DNA of 64,000 nt from contig DMYD01000042.1 in the NCBI GenBank assembly GCA_003483745.1, forward strand, positions 96,649-160,648. The letters run 5' to 3'. The notes beneath the pieces were generated by a model. That model saw only the letters and a program-made list of their open reading frames with translations. It was not told the origin of the DNA and did not search any database. The DNA is from Roseburia sp. (GTDB lineage: Bacteria; Bacillota; Clostridia; Lachnospirales; Lachnospiraceae). Made by a program: the position numbers and the translations under genes. Shown piece after piece: positions 8,260 to 16,444 of the stretch (positions are counted from its first letter, which is position 1; each line of letters begins with the position of its first letter).

Positions 8260-9252
8260 ATGCAGGATAAAGATTCAGAAGTGTTGAATCACCAGCGGAA
8301 ACGGAGAAAGAGAATTGCAAGAATCCGAAACGGTATTATCTTGATCGTGGCAGGATGGATCGCTCTTTCCATGATCCTGATCGTGACACTGTTTTTCAAG
8401 ATGGTGTCACTGGAACATAAGATAGACCGGCTGGTGACGAGCAGTAGTGAACAGAATACGGATCAGATCAATGCAGGCGCAGCGGCAAAGTTAAATGGCG
8501 GTGTGATAGCAGAAGAAACAGAAGAGACGGAAGTTATTCAGACGGAGATGACCTGGGATAAGGTGACACCTCCTGCCACAGGCATACCCGATGAGGATAA
8601 TATGGCATCGGAGGGCGATTTACATAAAGTATATTTAACATTTGACAATGTACCGTCGGAACATACATCCGAGATTTTAGATGTATTGGAAGAATATAAT
8701 GTAAAAGCTACTTTCTTTGTAAATGGAAGCCAGGACGAAGAAATGATTCCGGTTTACCAGCGCATCGTAGATGAGGGTCATACACTTGGCATGAATTCTT
8801 ATTCTAACCAGTATAGTGTAATCTACCAGTCGGAAGATGCATTTAAACAGGATTATATGACACTGAAGAATTTCTTGAAGCAGACCACGGGAGTGGACAG
8901 TCTTTATTATCGTTTCCCAGGAGGAAGCAGCAATCTCATCAGTAATGTGCCGATGGAATATTTTATACATTATCTTAATACGCAGGGAATTATCTACTAT
9001 GACTGGAATGTATCGGCAGGAGATGGGGCTTCGACTGCATATACATCTGAGGAAATAGTTGAAAATGTGACAGATGATGTAGTAAAATATAAAACGTCGG
9101 TGGTTTTACTGCATGATGGAACAGATAAGTCAGCAACGGTAGAAGCTTTAGGACCTTTGATTGAGGCTTTAGAGGGAATGGGCGCACAAATATTACCGAT
9201 TGATGAAGATACACAGGTTATTCAGTATGTGAAAGCAGACACAGTGGAATAA
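8260..9252 (+). CDS. Membrane-anchored polysaccharide deacetylase-like protein, metal site lost
   Basis: A 330-residue protein with a short cytoplasmic basic head, one membrane segment (about 25-48), a linker, and an extracellular NodB-fold domain (124-320). Active NodB enzymes deacetylate peptidoglycan or other glycans with a metal held by Asp-His-His. Here motif 1 reads TFDNVPS (D129 kept, second Asp changed to N130). Motif 2 reads LGMNSYSN, with both metal His replaced by N179 and N183. Motif 3 (YRFPGG) and the LLHDG motif remain. The fold is intact but the usual metal site is gone, so a binding or scaffold role is more likely than catalysis. The start has GGGGGT upstream. It lies just before the bactofilin gene. 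Confidence 0.85.
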   Translation: MQDKDSEVLNHQRKRRKRIARIRNGIILIVAGWIALSMILIVTLFFKMVSLEHKIDRLVTSSSEQNTDQINAGAAAKLNGGVIAEETEETEVIQTEMTWDKVTPPATGIPDEDNMASEGDLHKVYLTFDNVPSEHTSEILDVLEEYNVKATFFVNGSQDEEMIPVYQRIVDEGHTLGMNSYSNQYSVIYQSEDAFKQDYMTLKNFLKQTTGVDSLYYRFPGGSSNLISNVPMEYFIHYLNTQGIIYYDWNVSAGDGASTAYTSEEIVENVTDDVVKYKTSVVLLHDGTDKSATVEALGPLIEALEGMGAQILPIDEDTQVIQYVKADTVE

Positions 9253-9276
9253 CTGAGAATAAATGGAGGAATGAAC

Positions 9277-10128
9277 ATGGGATTTTTCAAGGATTTTAAA
9301 GATGACTTCTCACAGGCAGTCAATGAATTGATGCCTGCAGATGACAGCCTGGAAACCGGCACTAACGAAGATGACGTTGTTGTTAACACGCTAGAAGGGG
9401 AAGTGGATGTTGAAACAGAGCTCTCCAAGTTAGATGGCCTGTTAGAACAGGTGACAAAGCAGGAAGCCGAGAAGGCAGCTGCAGCAAGGAGTGCCGCAGA
9501 AATGGCAGCGCAGAATGCAAGTGTACAGCCGGAAAAAGTGGCAGAACCTGTACCGGAAAAAACTGAAACAGTTTTAAATATTAAAAAAGCAACCCAGGAG
9601 GAAAGAAAAATGGCTGACAATACAACAGCACCTGTAACTAATAACCAGAGCACACCGGTATCTGATGAGGTATCCATAATCACAGAGGGAACAATCATCA
9701 AAGGTGATATCGTATCAAACGGTTCTTTAGATGTAAGAGGACAGGTAGAAGGAAATGTAGGATGCAACGGCAAATTAGTTGTAACCGGTGTCGTAAATGG
9801 AAACAGCAGTGCATCTGAGTTCTTTGCAGATGCAGCAAAGATTGAGGGAGAGGTTGTCAGCACAGGAACCGTTAAAATTGGTCTTGGTTCAGTTATTATC
9901 GGTAATGTGACTTCTACTTCTGCAGTAATCGCCGGAGCTATCAAAGGTGATATCGATGTACAGGGACCGGTTGTTGTAGATACATCCGCAGTTGTTATGG
10001 GTAATATCAAATCACGTTCCGTGCAGATCAACAACGGTGCAGTGATCGAGGGATTCTGTTCACAGTGCTACTCTGACGTGGATGTACAGAGCCTGTTTAA
10101 CAGCAATGTTCAGAAAGGAAACGAATAA
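9277..10128 (+). CDS. Bactofilin family cytoskeletal protein
   Basis: Self-assembling cytoskeletal protein, 283 residues. The C-terminal ~140 residues form the beta-helical bactofilin domain with repeated short strands (GDIVSNGSLDVRGQVEGNV, GNSSASEFFADAAKIEGEV, GDIDVQGPVVVDTSAVVMGN). The N-terminal ~110 residues are an acidic, Ala/Glu-rich extension. An ATG at 9271 is also in frame, but GGAGG (9265-9269) is only one base from it and seven from ATG 9277, so I chose 9277. An internal ATG at 9610 has its own perfect AGGAGG (9596-9601) and could give a 172-residue short form. It is 19-25 bp downstream of the deacetylase-like gene, consistent with a shared wall-shaping job. Confidence 0.85.
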   Translation: MGFFKDFKDDFSQAVNELMPADDSLETGTNEDDVVVNTLEGEVDVETELSKLDGLLEQVTKQEAEKAAAARSAAEMAAQNASVQPEKVAEPVPEKTETVLNIKKATQEERKMADNTTAPVTNNQSTPVSDEVSIITEGTIIKGDIVSNGSLDVRGQVEGNVGCNGKLVVTGVVNGNSSASEFFADAAKIEGEVVSTGTVKIGLGSVIIGNVTSTSAVIAGAIKGDIDVQGPVVVDTSAVVMGNIKSRSVQINNGAVIEGFCSQCYSDVDVQSLFNSNVQKGNE

Positions 10129-10134
10129 TCGGAT

Positions 10135-10830
10135 ATGAAAAGAGTATTCTTGAAATTGAGCGGTGAAGCTTTAGCCGGTGAAAAACATACCGGATTTGAT
10201 GAGCCGACTGTCACAGAAGTAGCGAGACAGGTAAAACAGATCACAGACCAGGGAATTCAGGTTGGCATTGTGATTGGCGGAGGTAATTTCTGGAGAGGAA
10301 GAACCAGTGAGACTATCGACCGTACCAAGGCAGACCAGATCGGAATGCTCGCTACGATTATGAATTGTATCTATGTTTCTGAAATTTTCCGTTCTGTTGG
10401 AATGAAAACACAGATTCTGACACCGTTTGAGTGCGGAAGCATGACCAAATTATTTTCAAAAGATCGTGCAAACAAATATTTTGAAAAAGGTATGGTTGTA
10501 TTTTTTGCAGGAGGAACCGGACATCCGTATTTTTCAACTGATACAGGTATTGTGCTTCGTGCAATCGAAATGGAGGCAGAGGGTATCTATCTTGCAAAGG
10601 CGATTGACGGTGTTTATGACAGTGATCCGAAGATCAACCCTTCCGCAGTGAAATACAGTGAAGTATCCATACAGGAAGTTATCGATCGTAAACTTGCAGT
10701 GGTTGACCTGACTGCGTCAATCATGTGTATGGAAAATAAAATGCCAATGTTCGTTTTTGGATTGAATGAGGAAAACAGCATTGTGAAAGCCATGACAGGC
10801 GATTTTAACGGTACAAAAGTAACCGTATAG
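10135..10830 (+). CDS. pyrH: Uridylate kinase (UMP kinase)
   Basis: Phosphorylates UMP to UDP in pyrimidine nucleotide synthesis; a hexamer of the amino-acid-kinase fold. The 231-residue protein begins with the motif KRVFLKLSGEAL and has the phosphate-binding GIVIGGGNFWRG near residue 45 and the uridine-contacting TGHPYFSTDT segment near 130. There is no close ribosome-binding site and only 6 bp separate it from the bactofilin stop, so translation may be coupled. pyrH followed by frr is the normal bacterial order. Confidence 0.96.
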   Translation: MKRVFLKLSGEALAGEKHTGFDEPTVTEVARQVKQITDQGIQVGIVIGGGNFWRGRTSETIDRTKADQIGMLATIMNCIYVSEIFRSVGMKTQILTPFECGSMTKLFSKDRANKYFEKGMVVFFAGGTGHPYFSTDTGIVLRAIEMEAEGIYLAKAIDGVYDSDPKINPSAVKYSEVSIQEVIDRKLAVVDLTASIMCMENKMPMFVFGLNEENSIVKAMTGDFNGTKVTV

Positions 10831-10840
10831 CTTATGGACG

Positions 10841-10874
10841 ATAGAATATTCGCAAAGTGTGCATTCTATTGTAA
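10841..10874 (+). repeat. 34-nt interspersed palindromic repeat, copy 1
   Basis: ATAGAA at one end pairs with TTCTAT at the other, with TTCGC..AAG and TGCA in between. A second copy, identical at 29 of 34 positions and in the same orientation, is at 55510-55543. Both lie between genes. Confidence 0.6.
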
Positions 10875-10904
10875 TAAAAACCGCGAAAGGTATGGAATGA
10901 AAAT

Positions 10905-11459
10905 ATGGATGAGAGATTAGTTCAGTTTGATGAAAAAATGCAAAAAACAATGAATAACCTGTCAGAGGAATTCGGAAGCATCCGTGCCGGACGTGCCAAT
11001 CCGCATGTTCTTGACAAGTTAAGAGTTGATTATTATGGAACACCAACCGCAATCCAGCAGGTGGCAAACGTCAATGTTCCGGAACCGAGAATGATTCAGA
11101 TCCAGCCATGGGAAGCATCTATGGTAAAAGAGATTGAAAAAGCAATCTTAACATCAGATCTTGGAATCAATCCTACAAACGATGGAAAAGTGATCCGCCT
11201 TCTTTTCCCGGAACTCACAGAAGAAAGACGTAAGGAACTGGCAAAGGATGTTAAGAAAAAAGGCGAGAACGCAAAAGTTGCAATTCGTAATATCCGCCGT
11301 GATGCCAATGATTCTTTCAAAAAATTAAGCAAGTCTGCAGATGTGTCCGAGGACGAAGTGAAAGAGTTAGAGGACGGCGCACAGAAAATGACAGATAAAT
11401 ATATCACGGAGATCGACAAGGCTGTTGAGGCAAAAACAAAAGAAATCCTGACAGTATAA
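10905..11459 (+). CDS. frr: Ribosome recycling factor
   Basis: Splits post-termination ribosomes together with EF-G. The 184-residue protein shows the whole family pattern: the N-terminal helix of the three-helix bundle, SIRAGRANPHVLDKLRVDYYG (about 24-44, with the conserved RAGRA), then VNVPEPRMIQIQPWE, LTEERRKEL and the C-terminal helix. The spacing to pyrH is 74 bp and holds the short palindromic repeat; AAAGG about 15 bases upstream is a weak ribosome-binding site. Confidence 0.96.
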   Translation: MDERLVQFDEKMQKTMNNLSEEFGSIRAGRANPHVLDKLRVDYYGTPTAIQQVANVNVPEPRMIQIQPWEASMVKEIEKAILTSDLGINPTNDGKVIRLLFPELTEERRKELAKDVKKKGENAKVAIRNIRRDANDSFKKLSKSADVSEDEVKELEDGAQKMTDKYITEIDKAVEAKTKEILTV

Positions 11460-11554
11460 GATATTTTCGTGCAGGGCATAGAGGTGAGGACATGACAATG
11501 GCGTGTCCTCATTTTCACTTTATGTATGAATGCAGGGAAGAATGGAGGAATAGA

Positions 11555-12268
11555 ATGAAAATTCCACAGCATGTAGCAATTATTCTTGATGGAAATGGAA
11601 GATGGGCAAAAAGCAAAGGAATGCCAAGAAATTATGGTCATACAGTCGGAGCAAAAAATGTAGAAACCGTCTGCAAAGCAGCTCATGACATGGGAATCAA
11701 ATATCTGACCATGTATGCTTTTTCAACAGAAAACTGGAACAGGCCGGAGGGCGAAGTAGCAGCACTTATGAAGCTGTTAGAAAGTTACTTAAAGAACTGT
11801 ATCAGGACAGCGGACAAAAATAATATGCGTGTACGTGTGATCGGGGATACTACCCGGTTGAGTGAACGTTTTCAGAAGCAGATCATAGAATTAGAGGCAG
11901 CTTCAAAGAAGAATGACGGACTGAATTTACAGATTGCCATTAATTACGGAAGCAGAGATGAGATGATCCGGGCAATGCGAAAGCTGTATCAGGATATGGA
12001 GGATGGAAAACAGCAGTTATTAGAGCTAAACGAAGATATGTTTGCGTCCTATCTGGATACGGCAGGAATCCCGGACCCGGATCTTCTGATCCGTACCAGT
12101 GGGGAACAGAGGCTTTCTAATTATCTGCTGTGGCAGCTTGCATACAGCGAGTTTTATTTTACGGATGTACCATGGCCGGATTTTGGAAAAGAGGAATTAG
12201 AAAAAGCTGTGGAGGCGTATAATAAGAGAGACAGACGATTTGGCGGACTGACAGAGAATGCCAGATAG
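11555..12268 (+). CDS. uppS: Isoprenyl transferase (undecaprenyl diphosphate synthase)
   Basis: Cis-prenyltransferase that makes the C55 lipid carrier precursor for peptidoglycan. The 237-residue product begins MKIPQHVAIILDGNGRWA, with catalytic D12 in DGNGRWA, then TMYAFSTENWNRP and the C-terminal DLLIRTSGEQRLSNYLLWQ and ELYFTDVPWPDF-type segment. The frame is open back to 11492, but AATGGAGGAATAG directly precedes ATG 11555. It is followed by cdsA, dxr, rseP and ispG, the common Firmicute envelope-lipid order. Confidence 0.96.
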   Translation: MKIPQHVAIILDGNGRWAKSKGMPRNYGHTVGAKNVETVCKAAHDMGIKYLTMYAFSTENWNRPEGEVAALMKLLESYLKNCIRTADKNNMRVRVIGDTTRLSERFQKQIIELEAASKKNDGLNLQIAINYGSRDEMIRAMRKLYQDMEDGKQQLLELNEDMFASYLDTAGIPDPDLLIRTSGEQRLSNYLLWQLAYSEFYFTDVPWPDFGKEELEKAVEAYNKRDRRFGGLTENAR

Positions 12269-12298
12269 ACCGAAAGAGGAAAGGGCAGGTTTTCATAT

Positions 12299-13105
12299 AT
12301 GTTTAAAACAAGACTGTTGAGCGGTATCGTTTTAGTAGCAGCCGCGTTGGTATTAATTATCACGGGAGGAGATGTATTACTTTTTTCAACATTGATCATT
12401 TCATACATTGGTATGTTTGAATTATATCGTATCTTCCATGTTGAAAAAGAACTTCCGGGGATTGTGGGATATCTTGCAGCTACCGTATATTACTGTAATT
12501 TAAAATGGAATTTTCTTCCAGATCTTATGGTGGTTGTTCTTGGATTTTTGATCGTACTGATGTTTGCCTATGTGTTTACTTATCCAAAGTACAAAACAGA
12601 ACAGATGTTAGCAGTATTTTTTGGCGTATTTTATGTTGCAGTGATGCTTTCTTATGTGTATCAGACAAGAATGCTTACCGCAGGTGCTTATATCGTATGG
12701 CTGATCTTTTTGTGTTCCTGGGGGTGTGATACCTGCGCATATTGTGTGGGAATGCTGATAGGAAAGCATAAGATGTCACCGAAATTAAGTCCGAAAAAAT
12801 CTGTGGAAGGCGCAGTTGGCGGTGTGGTTGGAGCTGCACTTTTAACTGTGATCTACGGAATGATCTTTAAAAATGCCATGGGTGTTACCACACAGCATGT
12901 ATGGATCATGGCTGCGATCAGTGCAGTTGGTGCATTGATTTCTATGGTTGGTGACCTGACTGCTTCCGCGATCAAAAGAAATTATGAGATCAAGGATTAT
13001 GGGAAACTGATTCCGGGACATGGTGGTATTTTAGACCGATTTGACAGTGTGATCTTTACAGCACCGATCATTTATTTTCTTGCAGCAAATTTTATCGTAT
13101 TATAA
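12299..13105 (+). CDS. cdsA: Phosphatidate cytidylyltransferase
   Basis: Integral membrane enzyme that makes CDP-diacylglycerol from phosphatidic acid and CTP. The 268-residue protein has about seven hydrophobic segments and ends with the CdsA signature (SAIKRNYEIKDYGKLIPGHG then GILDRFDSV) near residues 222-250. It supplies the precursor used downstream by phospholipid enzymes such as the cardiolipin synthase at 59 kb. The spacing from uppS is 30 bp. Confidence 0.95.
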   Translation: MFKTRLLSGIVLVAAALVLIITGGDVLLFSTLIISYIGMFELYRIFHVEKELPGIVGYLAATVYYCNLKWNFLPDLMVVVLGFLIVLMFAYVFTYPKYKTEQMLAVFFGVFYVAVMLSYVYQTRMLTAGAYIVWLIFLCSWGCDTCAYCVGMLIGKHKMSPKLSPKKSVEGAVGGVVGAALLTVIYGMIFKNAMGVTTQHVWIMAAISAVGALISMVGDLTASAIKRNYEIKDYGKLIPGHGGILDRFDSVIFTAPIIYFLAANFIVL

Positions 13106-13153
13106 ACACAGGATATTAGTGCGAAAACAAGTTGTTTAGAAAAGAGGATTTGT

Positions 13154-14299
13154 ATGAAAAAAATAGCAATCTTAGGCTCGACAGGTTCGATAGGAACACA
13201 GACACTTGATATTGTAAGAGAACAGAAAGATATCGAGGTCGTTGCGCTTGCAGCGGGAAGTAATATTGCATTGTTAGAGCAGCAGATCAGGGAGTTTTCC
13301 CCGAAACTGGTATGCGTATTCAAAGAAGAAGCTGCAGAGGCATTAAAGATCAAAATTGCAGATACAGACACAAAAGTAGTCTCAAAGATGGAGGGACTGA
13401 TCGATGTGGCGGTTCATCCGGAGAGCGAGATTTTAGTTACCGCAATCGTTGGCATGATGGGAATCCGTCCAACAGTTGCCGCAATCAAAGCAGGCAAAAA
13501 AATTGCTCTGGCAAATAAAGAAACTCTTGTAACGGCAGGACATATTATCATTCCGCTGGCAAAGGAATATCATGTGCCGATCCTTCCGGTGGACAGCGAA
13601 CACAGCGCAATTTTCCAGTCACTGCAGGGGAATGAAGGCAACCGTATTGAAAAAATACTTCTGACGGCGTCCGGTGGACCATTCCGTGGAAAAAGCGCAG
13701 AAGATCTTGCAAATATGAAAGTAGAAGACGCCCTAAAGCATCCAAACTGGTCGATGGGAAGAAAGATAACCATTGACTCCTCAACACTGGTTAACAAGGG
13801 ACTTGAGGTTATGGAGGCAAAGTGGCTTTTTGGTGTGGAATTAGATCAGATTGAAGTGGTCGTTCACCCACAGAGTGTGATTCATTCTGCTGTCCAATAT
13901 GAGGATGGCGCAGTAATTGCACAGCTTGGAACACCGGATATGCGTCTGCCGATCCAGTATGCACTCTATTATCCGGAGCGCAGAAAAATGTCAGGAAAGA
14001 GACTTGATCTTTTTGAACTGGGAAGTCTGACATTTGAGAAACCGGATACAAAGACATTTAGAGGATTGGCATTAGCATATGATGCAATGAGAAAGGGCGG
14101 CAGCCAGCCGACAGTATTTAATGCGGCAAATGAACGTGCTGTGGCAATGTTTTTAGACCAAAAGATCAGATATCCACAGATCACGGAGATCATTGAAGAC
14201 TGTATGGAGCATGTGCCATATATCAGTGATCCGACATTAGAGGAAGTGCTGGCAACAGAACAGGCAGTGTACGAATATATCGGACAGAAATGGGCATAG
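13154..14299 (+). CDS. dxr: 1-deoxy-D-xylulose-5-phosphate reductoisomerase
   Basis: Second step of the MEP isoprenoid pathway: DXP to MEP with NADPH. The 381-residue protein starts with the nucleotide-binding motif ILGSTGSIGTQTLDIV (residues 6-21). It has NKETLVTAG, the metal/substrate motif PVDSEHSAIFQSL (E and D ligands) and the HPNWSMGRKITIDSSTLVNKG... segment. Length is normal. AAAGAGGA precedes ATG. Together with ispG (15.4 kb) and uppS it shows that isoprenoids come from the MEP route. Confidence 0.96.
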   Translation: MKKIAILGSTGSIGTQTLDIVREQKDIEVVALAAGSNIALLEQQIREFSPKLVCVFKEEAAEALKIKIADTDTKVVSKMEGLIDVAVHPESEILVTAIVGMMGIRPTVAAIKAGKKIALANKETLVTAGHIIIPLAKEYHVPILPVDSEHSAIFQSLQGNEGNRIEKILLTASGGPFRGKSAEDLANMKVEDALKHPNWSMGRKITIDSSTLVNKGLEVMEAKWLFGVELDQIEVVVHPQSVIHSAVQYEDGAVIAQLGTPDMRLPIQYALYYPERRKMSGKRLDLFELGSLTFEKPDTKTFRGLALAYDAMRKGGSQPTVFNAANERAVAMFLDQKIRYPQITEIIEDCMEHVPYISDPTLEEVLATEQAVYEYIGQKWA

Positions 14300-14327
14300 A
14301 GGCAGAATGGAAAGGTATTAGAAACGG

Positions 14328-15359
14328 ATGAAAATTATTATTGCATTATTGATCTTTAGTATCATTATTATATTTCATGAACTTGGACATTTTTCACTGG
14401 CAAAGGCAAATGGAATCCGTGTCAATGAGTTCTGTCTCGGACTTGGACCAACCATTTTTGGCGTGACAAAGGGAGAAACAAAATATTCTTTAAAATTGCT
14501 TCCGTTTGGCGGTGCATGTATGATGGAGGGCGAAGACGGCGAGAGTACCGATGACCGGGCTTTTGGTAAAAAGTCTGTCTGGGCAAGAATCAGTGTAGTT
14601 GCTGCCGGACCAATCTTTAACTTTATCATGGCATTTGTTTTTTCGTTTATTCTTCTTTCCTGCAATGGTTATGATATTCCAAAGATCACACAGGTCAGCG
14701 AAGGATTTGCAGCGGAACAGGCAGGAATGCAGGCGGGGGATGTCATTGTAAAAATGAACGGAAAACATATTCATTTTTACAGGGAAGTCAGTTCCTATTC
14801 CATGTTTCATGCAGGGGAGACTGTGGAAGTGACTTATAAGCGCGGCGGAAAAAGATATACGGCAGAACTGACTCCGTTGTATGATGAAGAAATTGGCAGA
14901 TACCGTTATGGTTTTGTCGGCGGTGAAGTAGAAAAAGGAAATGTCTTTCAGAACATTTTATATAGCGGTTACGAGGTAAAATACTGGATCGATACGACAC
15001 TCGGAAGTTTAAAAATGCTCGTCACGGGCGGTGTTACCTTAAACGATATGAGCGGACCGGTCGGACTCGTGGACGCGATCGGTGACAGCTATGAGGAGAG
15101 TGTTTCCTATGGTTATTATGCAGCATTTTTGCAGATGCTCTATATCACGATACTGATCTCGGCAAACCTTGGCGTTATGAATCTGCTCCCGCTTCCGGCA
15201 TTGGACGGCGGACGGCTGGTATTTCTGATCGTTGAGGCAATCCGCGGTAAAAAGGTAGATCCGGATAAAGAGGGAATGGTACATTTTATCGGACTTATGC
15301 TTTTAATGGCTCTGATGGTGATTGTAATGTTTAACGATATCCGAAAAATTTTCATGTAG
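14328..15359 (+). CDS. rseP: Site-2 intramembrane metalloprotease RseP
   Basis: M50 zinc protease that cleaves membrane-embedded anti-sigma factors or signal peptides. The 343-residue protein has the zinc motif HELGH at residues 17-21 inside the first membrane segment and a second membrane segment at about 92-110. One PDZ domain follows (about 112-180, VSEGFAAEQAGMQAGDVIVKMNGK). The third zinc ligand is in NLLPLPALDGGRLVF near 285. E. coli RseP has two PDZ domains and is longer; a single PDZ is normal in Firmicutes. It sits between dxr and ispG. Confidence 0.93.
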   Translation: MKIIIALLIFSIIIIFHELGHFSLAKANGIRVNEFCLGLGPTIFGVTKGETKYSLKLLPFGGACMMEGEDGESTDDRAFGKKSVWARISVVAAGPIFNFIMAFVFSFILLSCNGYDIPKITQVSEGFAAEQAGMQAGDVIVKMNGKHIHFYREVSSYSMFHAGETVEVTYKRGGKRYTAELTPLYDEEIGRYRYGFVGGEVEKGNVFQNILYSGYEVKYWIDTTLGSLKMLVTGGVTLNDMSGPVGLVDAIGDSYEESVSYGYYAAFLQMLYITILISANLGVMNLLPLPALDGGRLVFLIVEAIRGKKVDPDKEGMVHFIGLMLLMALMVIVMFNDIRKIFM

Positions 15360-15372
15360 AGGTGGAAGTACA

Positions 15373-16422
15373 GTGAAAACAAAGACAGTAAAAATTGGTT
15401 CAAAAGTGATTGGAGGAGGTAATCCGATTCTGATCCAGTCAATGACAAACACAAAGACAGAAGATGTTACTGCTACAGTGGCACAGATCAATAAACTTGC
15501 GGCAGCAGGCTGTGATATCATAAGATGTGCAGTTCCGACGATGGAAGCGGCAGAGGCGCTGATAGAGATCAAAAAACAGGTGGCAATCCCGGTCGTGGCA
15601 GATATTCATTTTGATTACCGTTTAGCGATCGCGGCAATCGAGCATGGTGCAGATAAGATCCGTATCAATCCGGGAAATATCGGAAACAGGGAGCGTGTGC
15701 AGGCGGTTGTGGATGCAGCGAGAGAACGGCAGATTCCAATCCGTGTCGGTGTTAACAGTGGTTCCTTAGAAAAAGATCTGGTAGAAAAATACCATGGTGT
15801 CACTGCAGAAGGAATTGTTGAGAGTGCATTAGATAAAGTAAAAATGATCGAGGATATGGGATACGACAACCTCGTTATCAGTATCAAATCCTCGGATGTT
15901 ATGATGTGCGTGAAGGCACATGAACTGATCGCAAAACAGACAGATCATCCTCTGCATGTCGGCATTACAGAAGCGGGAACGATCATCAGCGGTAATATCA
16001 AGTCCTCAATCGGTCTTGGACTGATCTTACATCAGGGCATCGGTGATACGATCCGTGTGTCACTGACCGGAGATCCGTTAGAGGAGATCAAATCTGCAAA
16101 GCTGATCTTAAAAACGTTAGGGCTGCGTAAGGGCGGCATTGAGGTTGTTTCCTGTCCGACTTGTGGAAGAACTAGAATTGATCTGATCGGACTTGCAAAT
16201 CAGGTAGAAAATATGGTGGCAGATATTCCGTTAGACATCAAAGTTGCCGTTATGGGCTGCGTAGTCAATGGACCGGGCGAAGCAAAAGAGGCGGATATTG
16301 GAATTGCCGGAGGCATCGGAGAAGGACTTATCATCAAACACGGAGAAGTCTACAAAAAAGTGCCGGAATCTGAACTGCTAGAGAGTCTCCGCTATGAACT
16401 GCTGCACTGGAATGAGAATTAA
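15373..16422 (+). CDS. ispG: 4-hydroxy-3-methylbut-2-en-1-yl diphosphate synthase
   Basis: Iron-sulfur enzyme of the MEP pathway converting MEcPP to HMBPP. The 349-residue protein starts at GTG (15373), 4-10 bases after AGAGGTGGAAG; no ATG fits. The TIM-barrel part runs from IQSMTNTKTEDV to about 240. The [4Fe-4S] ligands lie in SCPTCGRT (CxxC) and MGCVVNGPGEA. Length and motifs are normal for the bacterial two-domain form. It lies 13 bp after rseP and 22 bp before polC. Confidence 0.96.
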   Translation: MKTKTVKIGSKVIGGGNPILIQSMTNTKTEDVTATVAQINKLAAAGCDIIRCAVPTMEAAEALIEIKKQVAIPVVADIHFDYRLAIAAIEHGADKIRINPGNIGNRERVQAVVDAARERQIPIRVGVNSGSLEKDLVEKYHGVTAEGIVESALDKVKMIEDMGYDNLVISIKSSDVMMCVKAHELIAKQTDHPLHVGITEAGTIISGNIKSSIGLGLILHQGIGDTIRVSLTGDPLEEIKSAKLILKTLGLRKGGIEVVSCPTCGRTRIDLIGLANQVENMVADIPLDIKVAVMGCVVNGPGEAKEADIGIAGGIGEGLIIKHGEVYKKVPESELLESLRYELLHWNEN

Positions 16423-16444
16423 GTAAGCTGGAGTTGGGAAAAAC

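Noticed and set aside
9222..10034. 270-codon frame opposite the bactofilin gene
   Set aside because: Thr/Ser/Pro-rich shadow of a well-supported gene, with no plausible start signal.
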